In this document: piece after piece, positions 1-9,817 of the stretch
Numbering within the stretch: position 1 is the first letter of the stretch
Layout of the letters: every line of letters starts with the position of its first letter
From: Saprolegnia diclina VS20
Taxonomy: Eukaryota; Oomycota; Saprolegniomycetes; Saprolegniales; Saprolegniaceae
Direction of reading: 5' to 3'
DNA: 64,000 bases
NCBI RefSeq assembly: GCF_000281045.1
Contig: NW_008246068.1
Location: 806,755-870,754, forward strand
Position numbers and translations under genes: made by a program
Notes under the pieces: model-generated
Database searches by the model: none
What the model saw: only the letters and a program-made list of their open reading frames with translations
Told to the model about the DNA's origin: nothing

Positions 1-1951
1 CGTGTCGAGGTACCCCGTGAAGCCATACACAGCCTCGTGGTCGGCGCCGCACGCCAATGGCTTCAAGGCTGCGTCGACCTTGTTTGTGATCTTGGCATTG
101 CAGTCTTCACCGCCCCAGTTGCAGTTTTTGCCGTCGGTCGCCATGCACTCGACGTCGCCGTCGTCGTTGATGCGCATCGGACTTGAGAAACCGGGCACGC
201 ACGTCCAGTCCGTGCCCTTGCCTTCGACAAAGTCCTTCTTCGTATCCGCAAAGAACTGCGTGCACTTGTCGTACAAGTTGACCTTGGCCGTGCCCTCGTC
301 CGGGGAGTCGCCATAGACCGTCTCGCCGTACGCGTGCGTGTTGTATGCGTCTTGCTCGGTCTTGGCAAAGTGGAAGAGCACCGTGCTGATGTCAGTACCG
401 TCTTTCGCGTCCAACTGGTACTCGGGCAGCGTCACGGCGCAGACGTCGACCGACGTCACTTGGTTTGTAAAATCATACTCGGTGTTGACCGTCTCGACGA
501 ACTGCGTCGACTGCTCCATGACGCTGAGGAGGACGTCGGTGATCGCCTTGTCGATGCCACGCTCGTTCGAGACACCGAATCGGTGCTGCATCGACGACAC
601 GACGCTGTTGAACGCCAGCTGGCCATACGTCTTGAGGAACTGCGCAAGGTTCCACCCGTCCGCGGTCTCGAGACCCCACTCGCACTTGCCGTTGTTGAGC
701 GCCTTGTCGAGGCACACGAGGTCGCGCTTGGGTAGCACGGACGACGTCGCACACCCGTCGAGGTAGCTCAGGAACCCCTTGATGACGCAGTCGGCGTGGT
801 TGCGCGTGCTCGCGAGCGCCAGTTTGATGGTCGTGAACGACCACTGGTCAAACTGAGGGGTGACGTCCAGCGCCGTGTTGACGTCGCGGAGCAGCTTGTT
901 GTACACGAGGAGCGAGTCGGCCAGCGCCGCGTCCGTGCACGTGTCCGCCGAGCACTTGACGTAGCCGTTGTCGTACGACTTGGTCGTTGTCGTCTCCAAG
1001 TCGGAGCAGAGACCCGTGATGAACGACGACGTGCACTGCTTGATGCGCGCCGCACTCATGCAGTCGGCGCGCGACGCCGACGAGATGATGCAGCTCTCGA
1101 GCGCGTTCTCGGCCTTGCAGATCTTGAGGTTGTCGTAGAACCGGTGGAAGCGGTCTTCGTCCGAGATCGGCGCCAGGTCGTAGTCGCCATAGCCGTTGTT
1201 GTTGCCGTAGCCGTTGTTGTTGCCATAGCCGTTGTCCTTGCCGTAACCAGTGCTCGGCTGCTTGTTATAACCTTGGCTAGGCTGCTTGTAGCGGTTGTCA
1301 TAGCCGTAGCCAGCGTCGGGCTGCTTCTTGTATCCAGTAGCGGGCTTGTTGTAGGCGCCGTTGTAGCCGCCGTCGTAGCCGCCGTCGTAGCCGCCGTCGT
1401 AGCCGTCGTTATCGCCGTAGCTGGGCTTTGCGTAGCCGCCTTTGTTCCCGTAGCTGGGCTGCTTGCCGTATCCAGCTTGGTTGTTGGCGGGCTGATTCTT
1501 GTACGCAGGCTCCGATGGAGGCTGGTACTGACCGTAAGTGGCGTCTTCTTCAGCGGAGAGCAGCGTGGCTGCAACGATGACTGCCGTATCTACAGAAGTC
1601 TCGCTGACCTGGGGCTCAGACGCGCCAACCGCCTTGTAGTCAGCCGGAGCGTCGTCGGGCTTCACAACCGGGGCGCTGTAGGACTCGTCCTTGGCCGGCG
1701 CACCAGCATTCGGCTTCGGCTCGGCCGGGGCACCATAGGACTCGACCTTGGCCGGAGCATAAGCATCTGGCTTTTGCTCGGCCGGCTTGGGCTCGGCTGG
1801 CTTGTACTTGGGCTCAGCTGGCTTGGGCTTGTGCTCAGCCGGCTTGTACTTGGGTTCAGCTGGCTTCGGCTTGTGCTCGGCCGGCTTGTACTTGGGCTCG
1901 GCTGGCTTTTGCTCGTGCTCGGCTGGCTTGTGCTCGTGCTCGGCTGGCTCA

Positions 1952-2002
<51 letters not shown>

Positions 2003-2241
2003 GGCTTCGGCTTGTCGGCGTATCCTTTTGGCTTGATGTCTTTTTGCTTGGGCTTCGTCGTCGCCGCGTAGCCGCCCGAGACCTTTGGCGCCTCGTCGTG
2101 CGCGACGTTTGAGTAGGTTCCACTGGTGGCGGGCTTGGTGTCTTCCTGGGGCTTGTTGTAGACACCAGCGGCGACCGCGGGGGCTGTCTCCAGCTGCTCA
2201 GCAGCAGCCAAGGCAGCCAAGAAGAGTAGAGCGACCTTCAT
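1..2241 (-). CDS. Secreted His-Glu and Lys-Pro repeat protein (partial)
   Basis: One open frame of 747 codons runs from the ATG at 2241 to the window edge, so the C-terminus and stop lie outside. Residues 1-16 (MKVALLFLAALAAAEQ) look like a signal peptide, so the protein should be secreted or wall-bound. About residues 80-97 are alternating His-Glu pairs. A Lys-Pro-Ala-Glu repeat (KPAE, EPKYKPAEHKPK variants) follows to about 170. A Gly-Tyr-Asn-Lys-Gln low-complexity region fills about 240-360. From about 360 on there is a globular-looking domain with many cysteines, which suggests disulfides outside the cell. No family was recognised for that domain. The His-Glu stretch could bind metal ions (inference). 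Two CCAATCAC boxes lie about 80-120 bp upstream. Confidence 0.75.
1951..1999. repeat. GTGCTC hexanucleotide repeat encoding His-Glu
   Basis: About eight near-perfect GTGCTC units lie inside the secreted-protein gene and encode an alternating His-Glu stretch on the minus strand. Pure hexamer tracts are prone to copy-number change, so the length probably varies between strains. Confidence 0.8.
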
Positions 2242-2751
2242 CGAGTGGAAGGGCCAATTGAGAACTGAGATCCTTCCCGCGCTCCAAAACTGAAAAGTCG
2301 CGGCGGTTTCACAAACTTTCGCAGCCAATCACACGGCAGATGGAAAAACTTTGTAGCCAATCACCGCCGAGTTGGTTTCGCCGAAGATTAGCTCAACGGT
2401 CGCAGGTTTCCGTCTCGCCCAACGAATTGCTCCGTGAGGTGTCGTATTGCTTGAGCCAAGAGTCGTTTATTAAGATGCTTGCTTCAACGAGGAAGAGCAC
2501 CAACAAGTACTAGGACGCGGTTAAGTGCAGTGGCCACCTCACCAGTCGAAGCGTCGTGTTTCAAACATGTTTTATACATGTTTTAAACACCGGTTTCCTG
2601 CGGTTGTGACCGATTTGGAGGGTCCGGGTACCTTATTTTAACGAGCCCTTGATATTCTACTTGTTTTATGTATAGTGAGGTCGTGCAATAAAATAGAGGG
2701 ACCCCCGCTACGCGTGAACGCCATGGAAGGTGCAGTCCTGTAGCAACGAAA
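2242..2751. promoter_or_regulatory. Divergent intergenic promoter region with paired CCAAT boxes
   Basis: This 510-bp gap separates the start codons of the secreted protein (minus) and the ABC transporter (plus). GCCAATCAC occurs twice, near 2322 and 2353, close to the minus-strand start. An AT-rich patch with two ATGTTTTA-type words lies near 2567-2590. I see no coding sequence. Confidence 0.4.
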
Positions 2752-4619
2752 ATGGTGTGGAGGTCGTCGTACCTGCTAGAGCGGGCCAAGGCGCCGGCAC
2801 CCACCGACGTCGGCGCGGGTCCGTCCAAGGCGACGCCGAGCAACGTGCGCAAGCTGCTGCGGCTGCTCTGGCAGGAGTGGCCGACGCTCTGTGCGGGTAT
2901 CGCGGGCTTGTCGGTCTCGTCGCTGACCAATCTGCTCTTCCCCAAGGTGCTGGGCACGGCGCTGGACGTGGCGTGCGGTCGTCCAGCCCCGCGCAACATG
3001 TCGACCAAGGCCTTTCTCCTCAGCGTGCTCTCGATCTTCCTCACGGGCGCGTCGGCGTCGTTCGTGCGTGTCTACTGCCTCGGGTCGGTCGCCGAGACCA
3101 CGACCAAGCGGCTCCGCGATCGCTTGTACAAAGCGCTCCTGCGCCAAGACCTCCTCTTCTTCTCGAGCGCCGAGCGCACCGAGCTCGTGCACCGCCTGAC
3201 AAAGGAGTGCCAGGTCGCGGCCGACTCGGCGGTCTCGCTCCTCGCCGAAGGCTACCGGTCGCTCAACTCGTCCATTGGCGCATCGGTCATGCTCTTCCGC
3301 CTCTCGCCCAAGCTCACGCTTGTCGCTCTCGCGACGTTGCCGTGCCTCGGTATCTCGGCCATGAGCTTCAAGCTCTTTATGAACCGCCTCAGCAAGCAGT
3401 ACGAGGCGGCCCTCGCGTCGCTGCGCGCGTCGACAGACGAGAAGCTCGCCGGCATTGCAGCCGTCAAGCTCTCCACGCAAGAAGACGCCGAGCGCACCCG
3501 CTTCGAGGCCGAGACAGCGCTCGTTGCGGCCACCGCGCGCAAGTACCACGCCGCTGAAGGCTTCTTCATGGGTGGCCTCTCACTCTCGGTGAACGCGTCG
3601 CTCTCGAGCGTGCTCTGGGTCGGCGGCTCGATCGTCGCCGCCGGCGACCTCACGACCGGCGGGCTCACGTCCTTCCTTCTCTACTCTGGCTTTATGTGCC
3701 TCGGGTTTTCCCAGCTCTCGACGCTAATGACCAAGGTGCGGACAACCAACGAGTCGACAGCCGCGCTCTTCGACCTCATTGATACTGACGGTGTCGCTGT
3801 CACTGCCGCTCGCAAGATGCCGCTTCTCGGCGGCCCGATCGTCTTTGACCACGTCTCGTTCCAGTACCCGTCGCGGCCCGAGGCGCCGGTGTTGACGAGC
3901 TGCAGCTGGACGATTCCGCACGGGTCGATGGTCGCGCTTGTCGGTGCGAGCGGCGTCGGCAAGTCGACGATCGCCGGGCTCCTCACCAAGCTCCTCACGC
4001 CAACGTCCGGTGTCCTCTCGATCAACGGCGTCGCGCTCGCCGAGATCGACACGACGTACTTGCGCCAGCGCATCGGCATGGTCCGCCAGGTCGTCGACAA
4101 TGTTTCCATCCTGTGCTCCTCATGCTGATGGGATACTTGTTGTAGGAACCGGCTCTGTTTTCGATGACGATCCGTCAAAACATCCAGTTTGGCTCTGCTG
4201 CGGCAACGTTTGCCGATGTTGTGAGCGCAGCGCAAGCCGCCCACGCCCACGACTTTATCGTCGCGCTGCCGGACGGCTACGACACGATGGTGACGCCGAC
4301 GTCGCTCTCGGGCGGCCAGAAGCAGCGCCTCGCCCTCGCCCGCGCCTTGGTCAAGCGGCCGCAGCTGCTCGTGCTCGACGAAGCCACGGCGGCGCTCGAC
4401 GGCCACAGCGAACACGCCGTCCAGTCGACGCTCCGCAAGCTCGACAACATCACGGTCATTGTGATTGCGCACCGCCTCTCGACGATCCAGACGTGCGACT
4501 CGATCGCGGTGCTTGAAGGGGGCGCCATTGTCGAGACGGGCACGTTCACCGAGCTCCAGCGCGACGGCACGGCCTTCAGCGCCCTCGTGGCGTCGCAAGC
4601 GATCCAAGACTCGGCGTAA
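2752..4619 (+). CDS. ABC half transporter, ABCB/TAP type
   Basis: Two exons, 2752-4089 and 4146-4619, with a 56-nt intron in phase 0 give 603 residues, the usual size of a half transporter. The N-terminal half holds hydrophobic segments of an ABC transmembrane domain. The ATPase domain is complete: Walker A GASGVGKS at residues 398-405, signature LSGGQ at 500-504, Walker B LLVLDE ending at D524-E525, then the H-loop (VIVIAHRLST). It should homodimerise or pair with another half to export peptides, lipids or small molecules using ATP. The N-terminus (MVWRSSYLLERAK) could be a weak organelle signal, so an ABCB10-like mitochondrial role cannot be excluded. The intron splits the Q-loop region between VRQ and EPALFSMTIRQN, which match the family across the junction. 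Confidence 0.92.
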
Positions 4620-4808
4620 TTTGGCCAAGTCGAAGCCGTATTTTGGCTTGAATTCTAGTGTTGGCCTATGCTGGAACGATAACCCTAGTCCCCATTTGGC
4701 GACTTGAGAGTACAAGACAATATTGTATACAGCAACAGACTCAACCCTAAACCTTGGCTGCAACGCATCGGCTCTGGGAACGGCGGTGTCGTTCATGATG
4801 CCGGTGTC

Positions 4809-4835
4809 ATCCGGATACATTAAAATCCGGATACG
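4809..4835. promoter_or_regulatory. Paired ATCCGGATAC elements upstream of the PPR gene
   Basis: ATCCGGATAC occurs at 4809-4818 and 4825-4834, 46 and 30 bp upstream of the ATG at 4855. The core ATCCGGAT is its own reverse complement. Similar words precede the ADH and ARP1 start codons in this window. Confidence 0.45.
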
Positions 4836-4854
4836 CACAATAACTGGAAGGACG

Positions 4855-6813
4855 ATGCTGCGCCAAGCCACCACCGCACGCTGGCTGCCTGCCACCGGAA
4901 GCCGCCTGCACCGCGCGTTGCACCGCATGGCGCCGCTACACATTGCGTCCGAGGCTCCAAGTAGCGCGCCGACGGCCAAGCCGCCAGCGTCGCCCGAGAA
5001 CATCCGGGCCACGATCAGCAAGCACGTGGCGACGATCAAGAAACAGGCGGGGCTCACGCCGGCGTTCTGGGGCAACGTGTCGACGACGTTGGCCAAGTGC
5101 CGGACGCCCGAGCAGTTGGCCGCGACGGCGCCGCTCCGGTCGCTGCCGATGGCGTGGCACTCGTCGACACCGGCCGTGCAACACGAGATCGTGCGCATCT
5201 TGCTGGCGACGCAGAACGTAGAGACGGCGATGGCGCTCGTCGAGAGTGCGCCCGAGTACCCGCTGCACAACCGCAACGTCGCGCGCTTGCTCGGCGCGTG
5301 CGTGCGGCACCGCAACCTCGCGTCCGCAGGGTTTGCGCTCTACGAGCGGTTGCTCGCCCAAGGCACCGTGCCCAGCCTTCCCGTCTACCACGCCGTGCTC
5401 CTTCTGGCGTTGAAAGCCAACGACCCGACCCGATTCCACGACGTGCTCACGCACATGGAGACCGTTGGCGTGCCTCTGGATGCCATGTGCCATGGCCTTG
5501 CCGTGCGCATGGACTGCCGCCAACGCCGCTTCGAGTCGGCCCTGGACCGGTACCGGCTCATGCAGCGCGACCAAATGCACCTCAACGTCATCGTGCTCAA
5601 CGAGCTCCTCGACGGGCTCTGCGAAGCAGGTACGTACACTGACGCACTCGAGGTCTTCGAGTCGGCGGTCGCCAAAGTTGCCAAGCGAGGGTGGAACCAA
5701 AAGCCGGATGCGAAAGTGAATTTGAGTCCGGAAGCCAAGGCGAAAGCCGAGCACGACGACAAGCGGCCGGTGAACGAGGTGACGTACAACATCATGATGA
5801 AGCTCTGCGGCCGCCAGCAGCGCCTCGACGAAGTCTTCAAGTGGTACGAAGACATGAAGGCGAAGGGCATTGCGCCATCGACGACGACCATCAACACGCT
5901 CATGCACGCCGTGTACCACGGCAAGTACCGCAGCGTCGACTCGGAGAAAGTGTACGCCGCGCTCGCGACCGTCGGTGTCGTTGGCGCCGGCACGCTCTTC
6001 GTCTCGGACCTCTCGGAGGCGACGGCGTCGGTCGCGATCACGGCCAGCGTCCTCATGTCGCTCGGTCTCGGGATCTACATGAACCCGTTTGGCGTTCAAA
6101 AGTCCATTTACCCGAACGAGACGACGGCCAAGGAGCCCGTGCCGGCTGCGATGCTGCGGCGCCTCGACGAAGAAGAGCACATTGGACGACTTGTCTACCT
6201 CTGGCACGAACTTCTCGGGTACGGCCTCCGTCCCGACGACGCCACGTATGACATTTTTGTCCGCACGAGCGTCCGGAAGCGCCACCCGGACATTGCGGTG
6301 GCGACGCTTCTCGACGCCAACAACCCGAATTCGTTTACGGCCCGGCGGGCGGTCGAGAAGGATGCCTTTGTGCTGCCACTGCCGCTCGAAACAACGATCC
6401 GGCTGCTGCAGTCGCTCGTGAGCCAGAATCTGCTGCCGCAAGTCGACGACGTGATTGCGCTTGCGTACACGTCGCGCGGGTTGACGAGCATCACGTCGAC
6501 GTCGCCGGGCCGGCTCACGCGGTTTCGACTGGTGCCGTTCGGGGCGCCCAAGGTGACGGCGCTCGTGCTGAGCCGCTTGCTGCGACTCTGGCTCGACGAA
6601 CACTACCCAAAGGACAAGCTCCACGCGCGCATTCATGATACCGTGGCATTCGATGTCATCCAGTGCCACACGGTGCTCGACTACCTCGACACGATCGACC
6701 CGGAGATCCGCGCATCCTTTGCGTTTGAAGAAGTCCAAGTCGCCGGCAACGGCAACGGCGTCCTCCACTTCAACCGCGCGCGTCTGCAAAAATACATTGT
6801 CAATTTGGCCTAA
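4855..6813 (+). CDS. Pentatricopeptide repeat protein, probably mitochondrial
   Basis: A single exon encodes 652 residues if translation starts at 4855. That ATG was chosen because it begins an arginine-rich, acid-free leader (MLRQATTARWLPATG) typical of mitochondrial import; the frame stays open to 4723 but that extension looks non-coding. Helical-pair repeats of PPR type are visible, for example VTYNIMMKLCGRQQRLDEVF with the typical 'G-I-A-P-S-T-T-T-I-N-T-L' continuation, and HLNVIVLNELLDGLCEAG. PPR proteins bind organellar RNA in a sequence-specific way and act in processing, stability or translation. About residues 372-410 form a hydrophobic glycine-rich stretch (VGVVGAGTLF ... LMSLGLGIYM), unusual in a PPR protein and possibly a membrane anchor. 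The RNA target cannot be told from the sequence. Confidence 0.85.
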   Translation: MLRQATTARWLPATGSRLHRALHRMAPLHIASEAPSSAPTAKPPASPENIRATISKHVATIKKQAGLTPAFWGNVSTTLAKCRTPEQLAATAPLRSLPMAWHSSTPAVQHEIVRILLATQNVETAMALVESAPEYPLHNRNVARLLGACVRHRNLASAGFALYERLLAQGTVPSLPVYHAVLLLALKANDPTRFHDVLTHMETVGVPLDAMCHGLAVRMDCRQRRFESALDRYRLMQRDQMHLNVIVLNELLDGLCEAGTYTDALEVFESAVAKVAKRGWNQKPDAKVNLSPEAKAKAEHDDKRPVNEVTYNIMMKLCGRQQRLDEVFKWYEDMKAKGIAPSTTTINTLMHAVYHGKYRSVDSEKVYAALATVGVVGAGTLFVSDLSEATASVAITASVLMSLGLGIYMNPFGVQKSIYPNETTAKEPVPAAMLRRLDEEEHIGRLVYLWHELLGYGLRPDDATYDIFVRTSVRKRHPDIAVATLLDANNPNSFTARRAVEKDAFVLPLPLETTIRLLQSLVSQNLLPQVDDVIALAYTSRGLTSITSTSPGRLTRFRLVPFGAPKVTALVLSRLLRLWLDEHYPKDKLHARIHDTVAFDVIQCHTVLDYLDTIDPEIRASFAFEEVQVAGNGNGVLHFNRARLQKYIVNLA

Positions 6814-6995
6814 GACACAGGTCTACATACAAGTATATCATGTATAGATCAGACGAGTTGTCCACACGTTTGCATAAGCTTGTGTATAGGACAGCGTCGA
6901 TGCTCGCATGTCGTGCCATGGTGGCTGCTTAAGGTTTGGCACAGGTGAGCCAATACTGCGGGGGGGCGGGGGGGTGAAACCGTCATTCAGGGAGC
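6814..6995. other. Short intergenic spacer with G-run
   Basis: This spacer between the PPR stop and the kinesin start holds a GACGAGTTGTCC word near 6852, close to the intron dyad described elsewhere, and a G-rich tract at about 6959-6974. No gene is visible. Confidence 0.4.
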
Positions 6996-9727
6996 ATGCA
7001 AGGGGGGGCGCAAACCGTCCAAGTGAGTTGTCGCTTCCGCGGTGGCAACGACGATGCAAGTGCCGTCGGCCTCGAGTTTCCCGGCCCGACCACAGTTGTG
7101 CTCCCGAGTATGAAGGGCACGCAGTTCTCCTTTGACCGCGTCTTTCCTCCCGAGACGACTCAAGACACCATTTTTGAACACATTGGCGCCCCCGTGATCG
7201 ACGAGCTCTTGAGCGGCTACAATTGCACGATCCTCGCCTATGGCCAGACAGGTCTTACTGGAGAATATGATGACGGTGCCGCGTCACTACACACTGCGCT
7301 AGGAAGCGGCAAGACGCACACGATCCTCGGGTCCAAGACTGAAAAAGGCATCCTTCCGCGCCTCGTCCAGCGAACGTTTGAGGCAATCGCCGCGCGGCCA
7401 AATGGTTGGTTCTAATGCACGCGGGGTTCGTGAGACGTAGTTGTCTAGACGCCACGACAGAGGTGTCGACCGGTCTCTTTGAAGTGTACCAAGAAAAAAT
7501 TCAGGACCTTCTCAACCCGTCCAACGCCCACCTGCGCATCCGCGAAGACAAGTTGTCCATTTAAAAAAATACGATTAATGGGTGTGCTGTAGAGAGCGAG
7601 GCATTTGGGTGCAAGGCGCGGCCGACATCGTGGTCTCCGACCCGCCGTCGGCGCTTCGACTCGTTCAAAAAGGGCTTGCGGGCCGCTCGATGGGGGCACA
7701 CTTGATGAACGCCGAGTCGAGTCGCAGCCACTGCATCTTTATGCTCACCGTCACCCAACGCTTTTCATCCGGTCTCAAGCAAACAGGTACCAGAGCTCTC
7801 CTCTCAACATCGTGGAATGGACGCTGTAGGCAAGCTCTATCTCGTGGACCTTGCGGGCTCCGAGATGGTGCGCAAGACCGCTGCATCAGGCAAGCGCCTC
7901 GACGAAGCCAAGCACATCAACAAGGTTATACAATTGCAAGTGGTATCTGGTGTGAACAGAGACTTGCGTAGTCGCTCACTGCGCTTGGGCTCGTCATCAA
8001 CGCCCTTACGGACGGACGGTCCAAGCACATTCCATACCGGGATAGCAAACTCACGCGGCTACTTCAGGTATATCCAACTTGTCATAACGCTAGGAATAGT
8101 GTACAGACACCTGCGTAGAACTCGCTCGGGGGCAATGCAAAGACACACTTAATCCTAACCTGTTCGAGTAGTGCGACAAATTTGGTGTGTCTCTTATATA
8201 GAGGAAGGACTATATATGTAAACTAGGAAGAGACGCTCTCGACGATTCGATTTGGCGCGCGGGCGCAGCACGTGACCAACTCGCCACAAGTCAATACCGA
8301 GCGAACCATCTCCGAGTATAAGCAATTGCTACAAACCCTCGAACTCAAAGTGTGCGTCTCCAGCTTTCAGTCTATGGAAGAAGAGACAACTTGTCCACTA
8401 GTGCCGCGCTGTCGGTCTACGTTGCCTCACTCGAGAGCAAGACGACTGTGTGTCCGCGCTGCAGCTGCTCCAACTCCGCGACAAACCCGCCGCCAATGGC
8501 GCGCGCCACCAGCGACACCAACCTCCGATCGACGTGCCATGTCTGTGGCAGCAGCGACCCCGAGCTCGTGCTCTGCGACGGCAACTGCGGGCGCTTCTGG
8601 CACCCGTCTTGCCTTCCGTCGGCCAGCAACAACCCACTCGAATGCATCTGCCCCGACTGCGCCGACGACGCATACAGTCTGCAGGACGAGCTCTCGGCGC
8701 TCAAACGGGCGCTGCAGACCATCAAAGCCGATCGCGATGAGCTCGAAGAGCGCGCCAGTGTCCAAAAGCAAGTGCTTGACGTCGCCGACCACCACAATAG
8801 CTCGCTTCACCGGTACACACTCTGTACAAACTGTACCATTTGTCACCAACAGCACTGTATTCGCAGCGCGCTGGAGGAACGCGTCGTCGGCCAAGAGCTC
8901 CGCATTCAAGTGCTTTCCAACCAGCTCGAAGCCGCGAGTTTGCAGTACGCATCTGCCCAGAGAGACATGGATGCGCTGCGTACTTCGGTGACCAAGTCGT
9001 CCGAGGTCCACCAGAGAAATGCCGACGCGGCGCAAGCGGAAATCGACATTGTACGGCGGTCACTGGTCTTGGCGGAGAAGGAAAATGCTGCGCTCAAGGA
9101 CCAAGCCCACGACCTTGCCCTCCGCGCGGCCCGTAGATACCAACACCTTCTCTGTAACAGCAGGACGCCTTCTCATGGAAGGTTTCGTCGTAGAGTCGGA
9201 GAAGCGGGCGCGCGAGTGCCAAGACCAGCTCGACGCCTGTCGACTGCTCTTGGTCCAACGGGACGACGAGGCGGCGCGCCGGCACTCGGTGTCGACGTCG
9301 CCCATCAAGGTCGCGCTCTCGCCCGGCAAAATCCGGCCAGCGACCGCGATCGATATTCTCAACGACGCTCGCCTGTCGCTCCAATCCCGCGGCAACATTC
9401 AGCAGTGGTGGTCCGGCAGCGACGGTCCCCCCGAACACGCCTGGGAGCCCAAAACCAACAACGTAGCAGAAGACAGCGGTACTCTCAATGAAAGCACCCT
9501 TGATGCACGACTCACCGAGCGGCTTAGGCTCGGGCGATGGTCCAGCACGGCCGTTCAAAGCGCGGCTCGTCGGGCTGCTCACGTCGCTCCAAGAAGAGAC
9601 CGATGCGTTCAAGGATCTGGGCGACAAAATTGCCGAGCAGGCCAAGCCCAAGCTTCGAAAAGGGCGACATCGAAGCCGACTACCAGCGATGGACGACCCG
9701 CCCCTCGGCGAGGCCGTGCTGTATTAG
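6996..9727 (+). CDS. Kinesin motor protein with PHD zinc finger
   Basis: Twelve exons: 6996-7251, 7303-7404, 7449-7551, 7593-7786, 7830-7924, 7972-8067, 8119-8184, 8227-8351, 8402-8812, 8867-9132, about 9161-9478, 9528-9727. They join in frame to about 743 residues. The motor domain (about 1-330) has the P-loop GQTGSGKT at 83-90, switch I NAESSRSH, switch II DLAGSE and the closing [14 protein letters not shown]. It should therefore walk on microtubules with ATP. After it comes a PHD finger: C391-x2-C394, C404-x3-C408, H413-x2-C416, C429-x2-C432, preceded by CPRCSC. Coiled-coil follows ([20 protein letters not shown] and later segments), suggesting dimerisation. The 28-31 nt gap at 9133 is shorter than any other intron here and might be a sequencing frameshift. 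The start is the first ATG giving a normal kinesin beta-1 strand; an upstream exon is possible. The kinesin family is not assignable by eye. Confidence 0.88.
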
Positions 9728-9817
9728 CTCCACCGACCGGAATTGGACTTTTTTCTAATTGGAGACCAGCCACGATTCAACGTTGAACAAGGGTACATGA
9801 CTGTACATATATCCTAG

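Noticed and set aside
4936-6789. 617-codon antisense frame opposite the PPR gene, and other long antisense frames (796-2112, 33240-34289, 54190-56064)
   Set aside because: GC-rich third positions keep the opposite strand free of stops. The products are Arg-rich and unlike any family, while the other strand encodes recognisable proteins.
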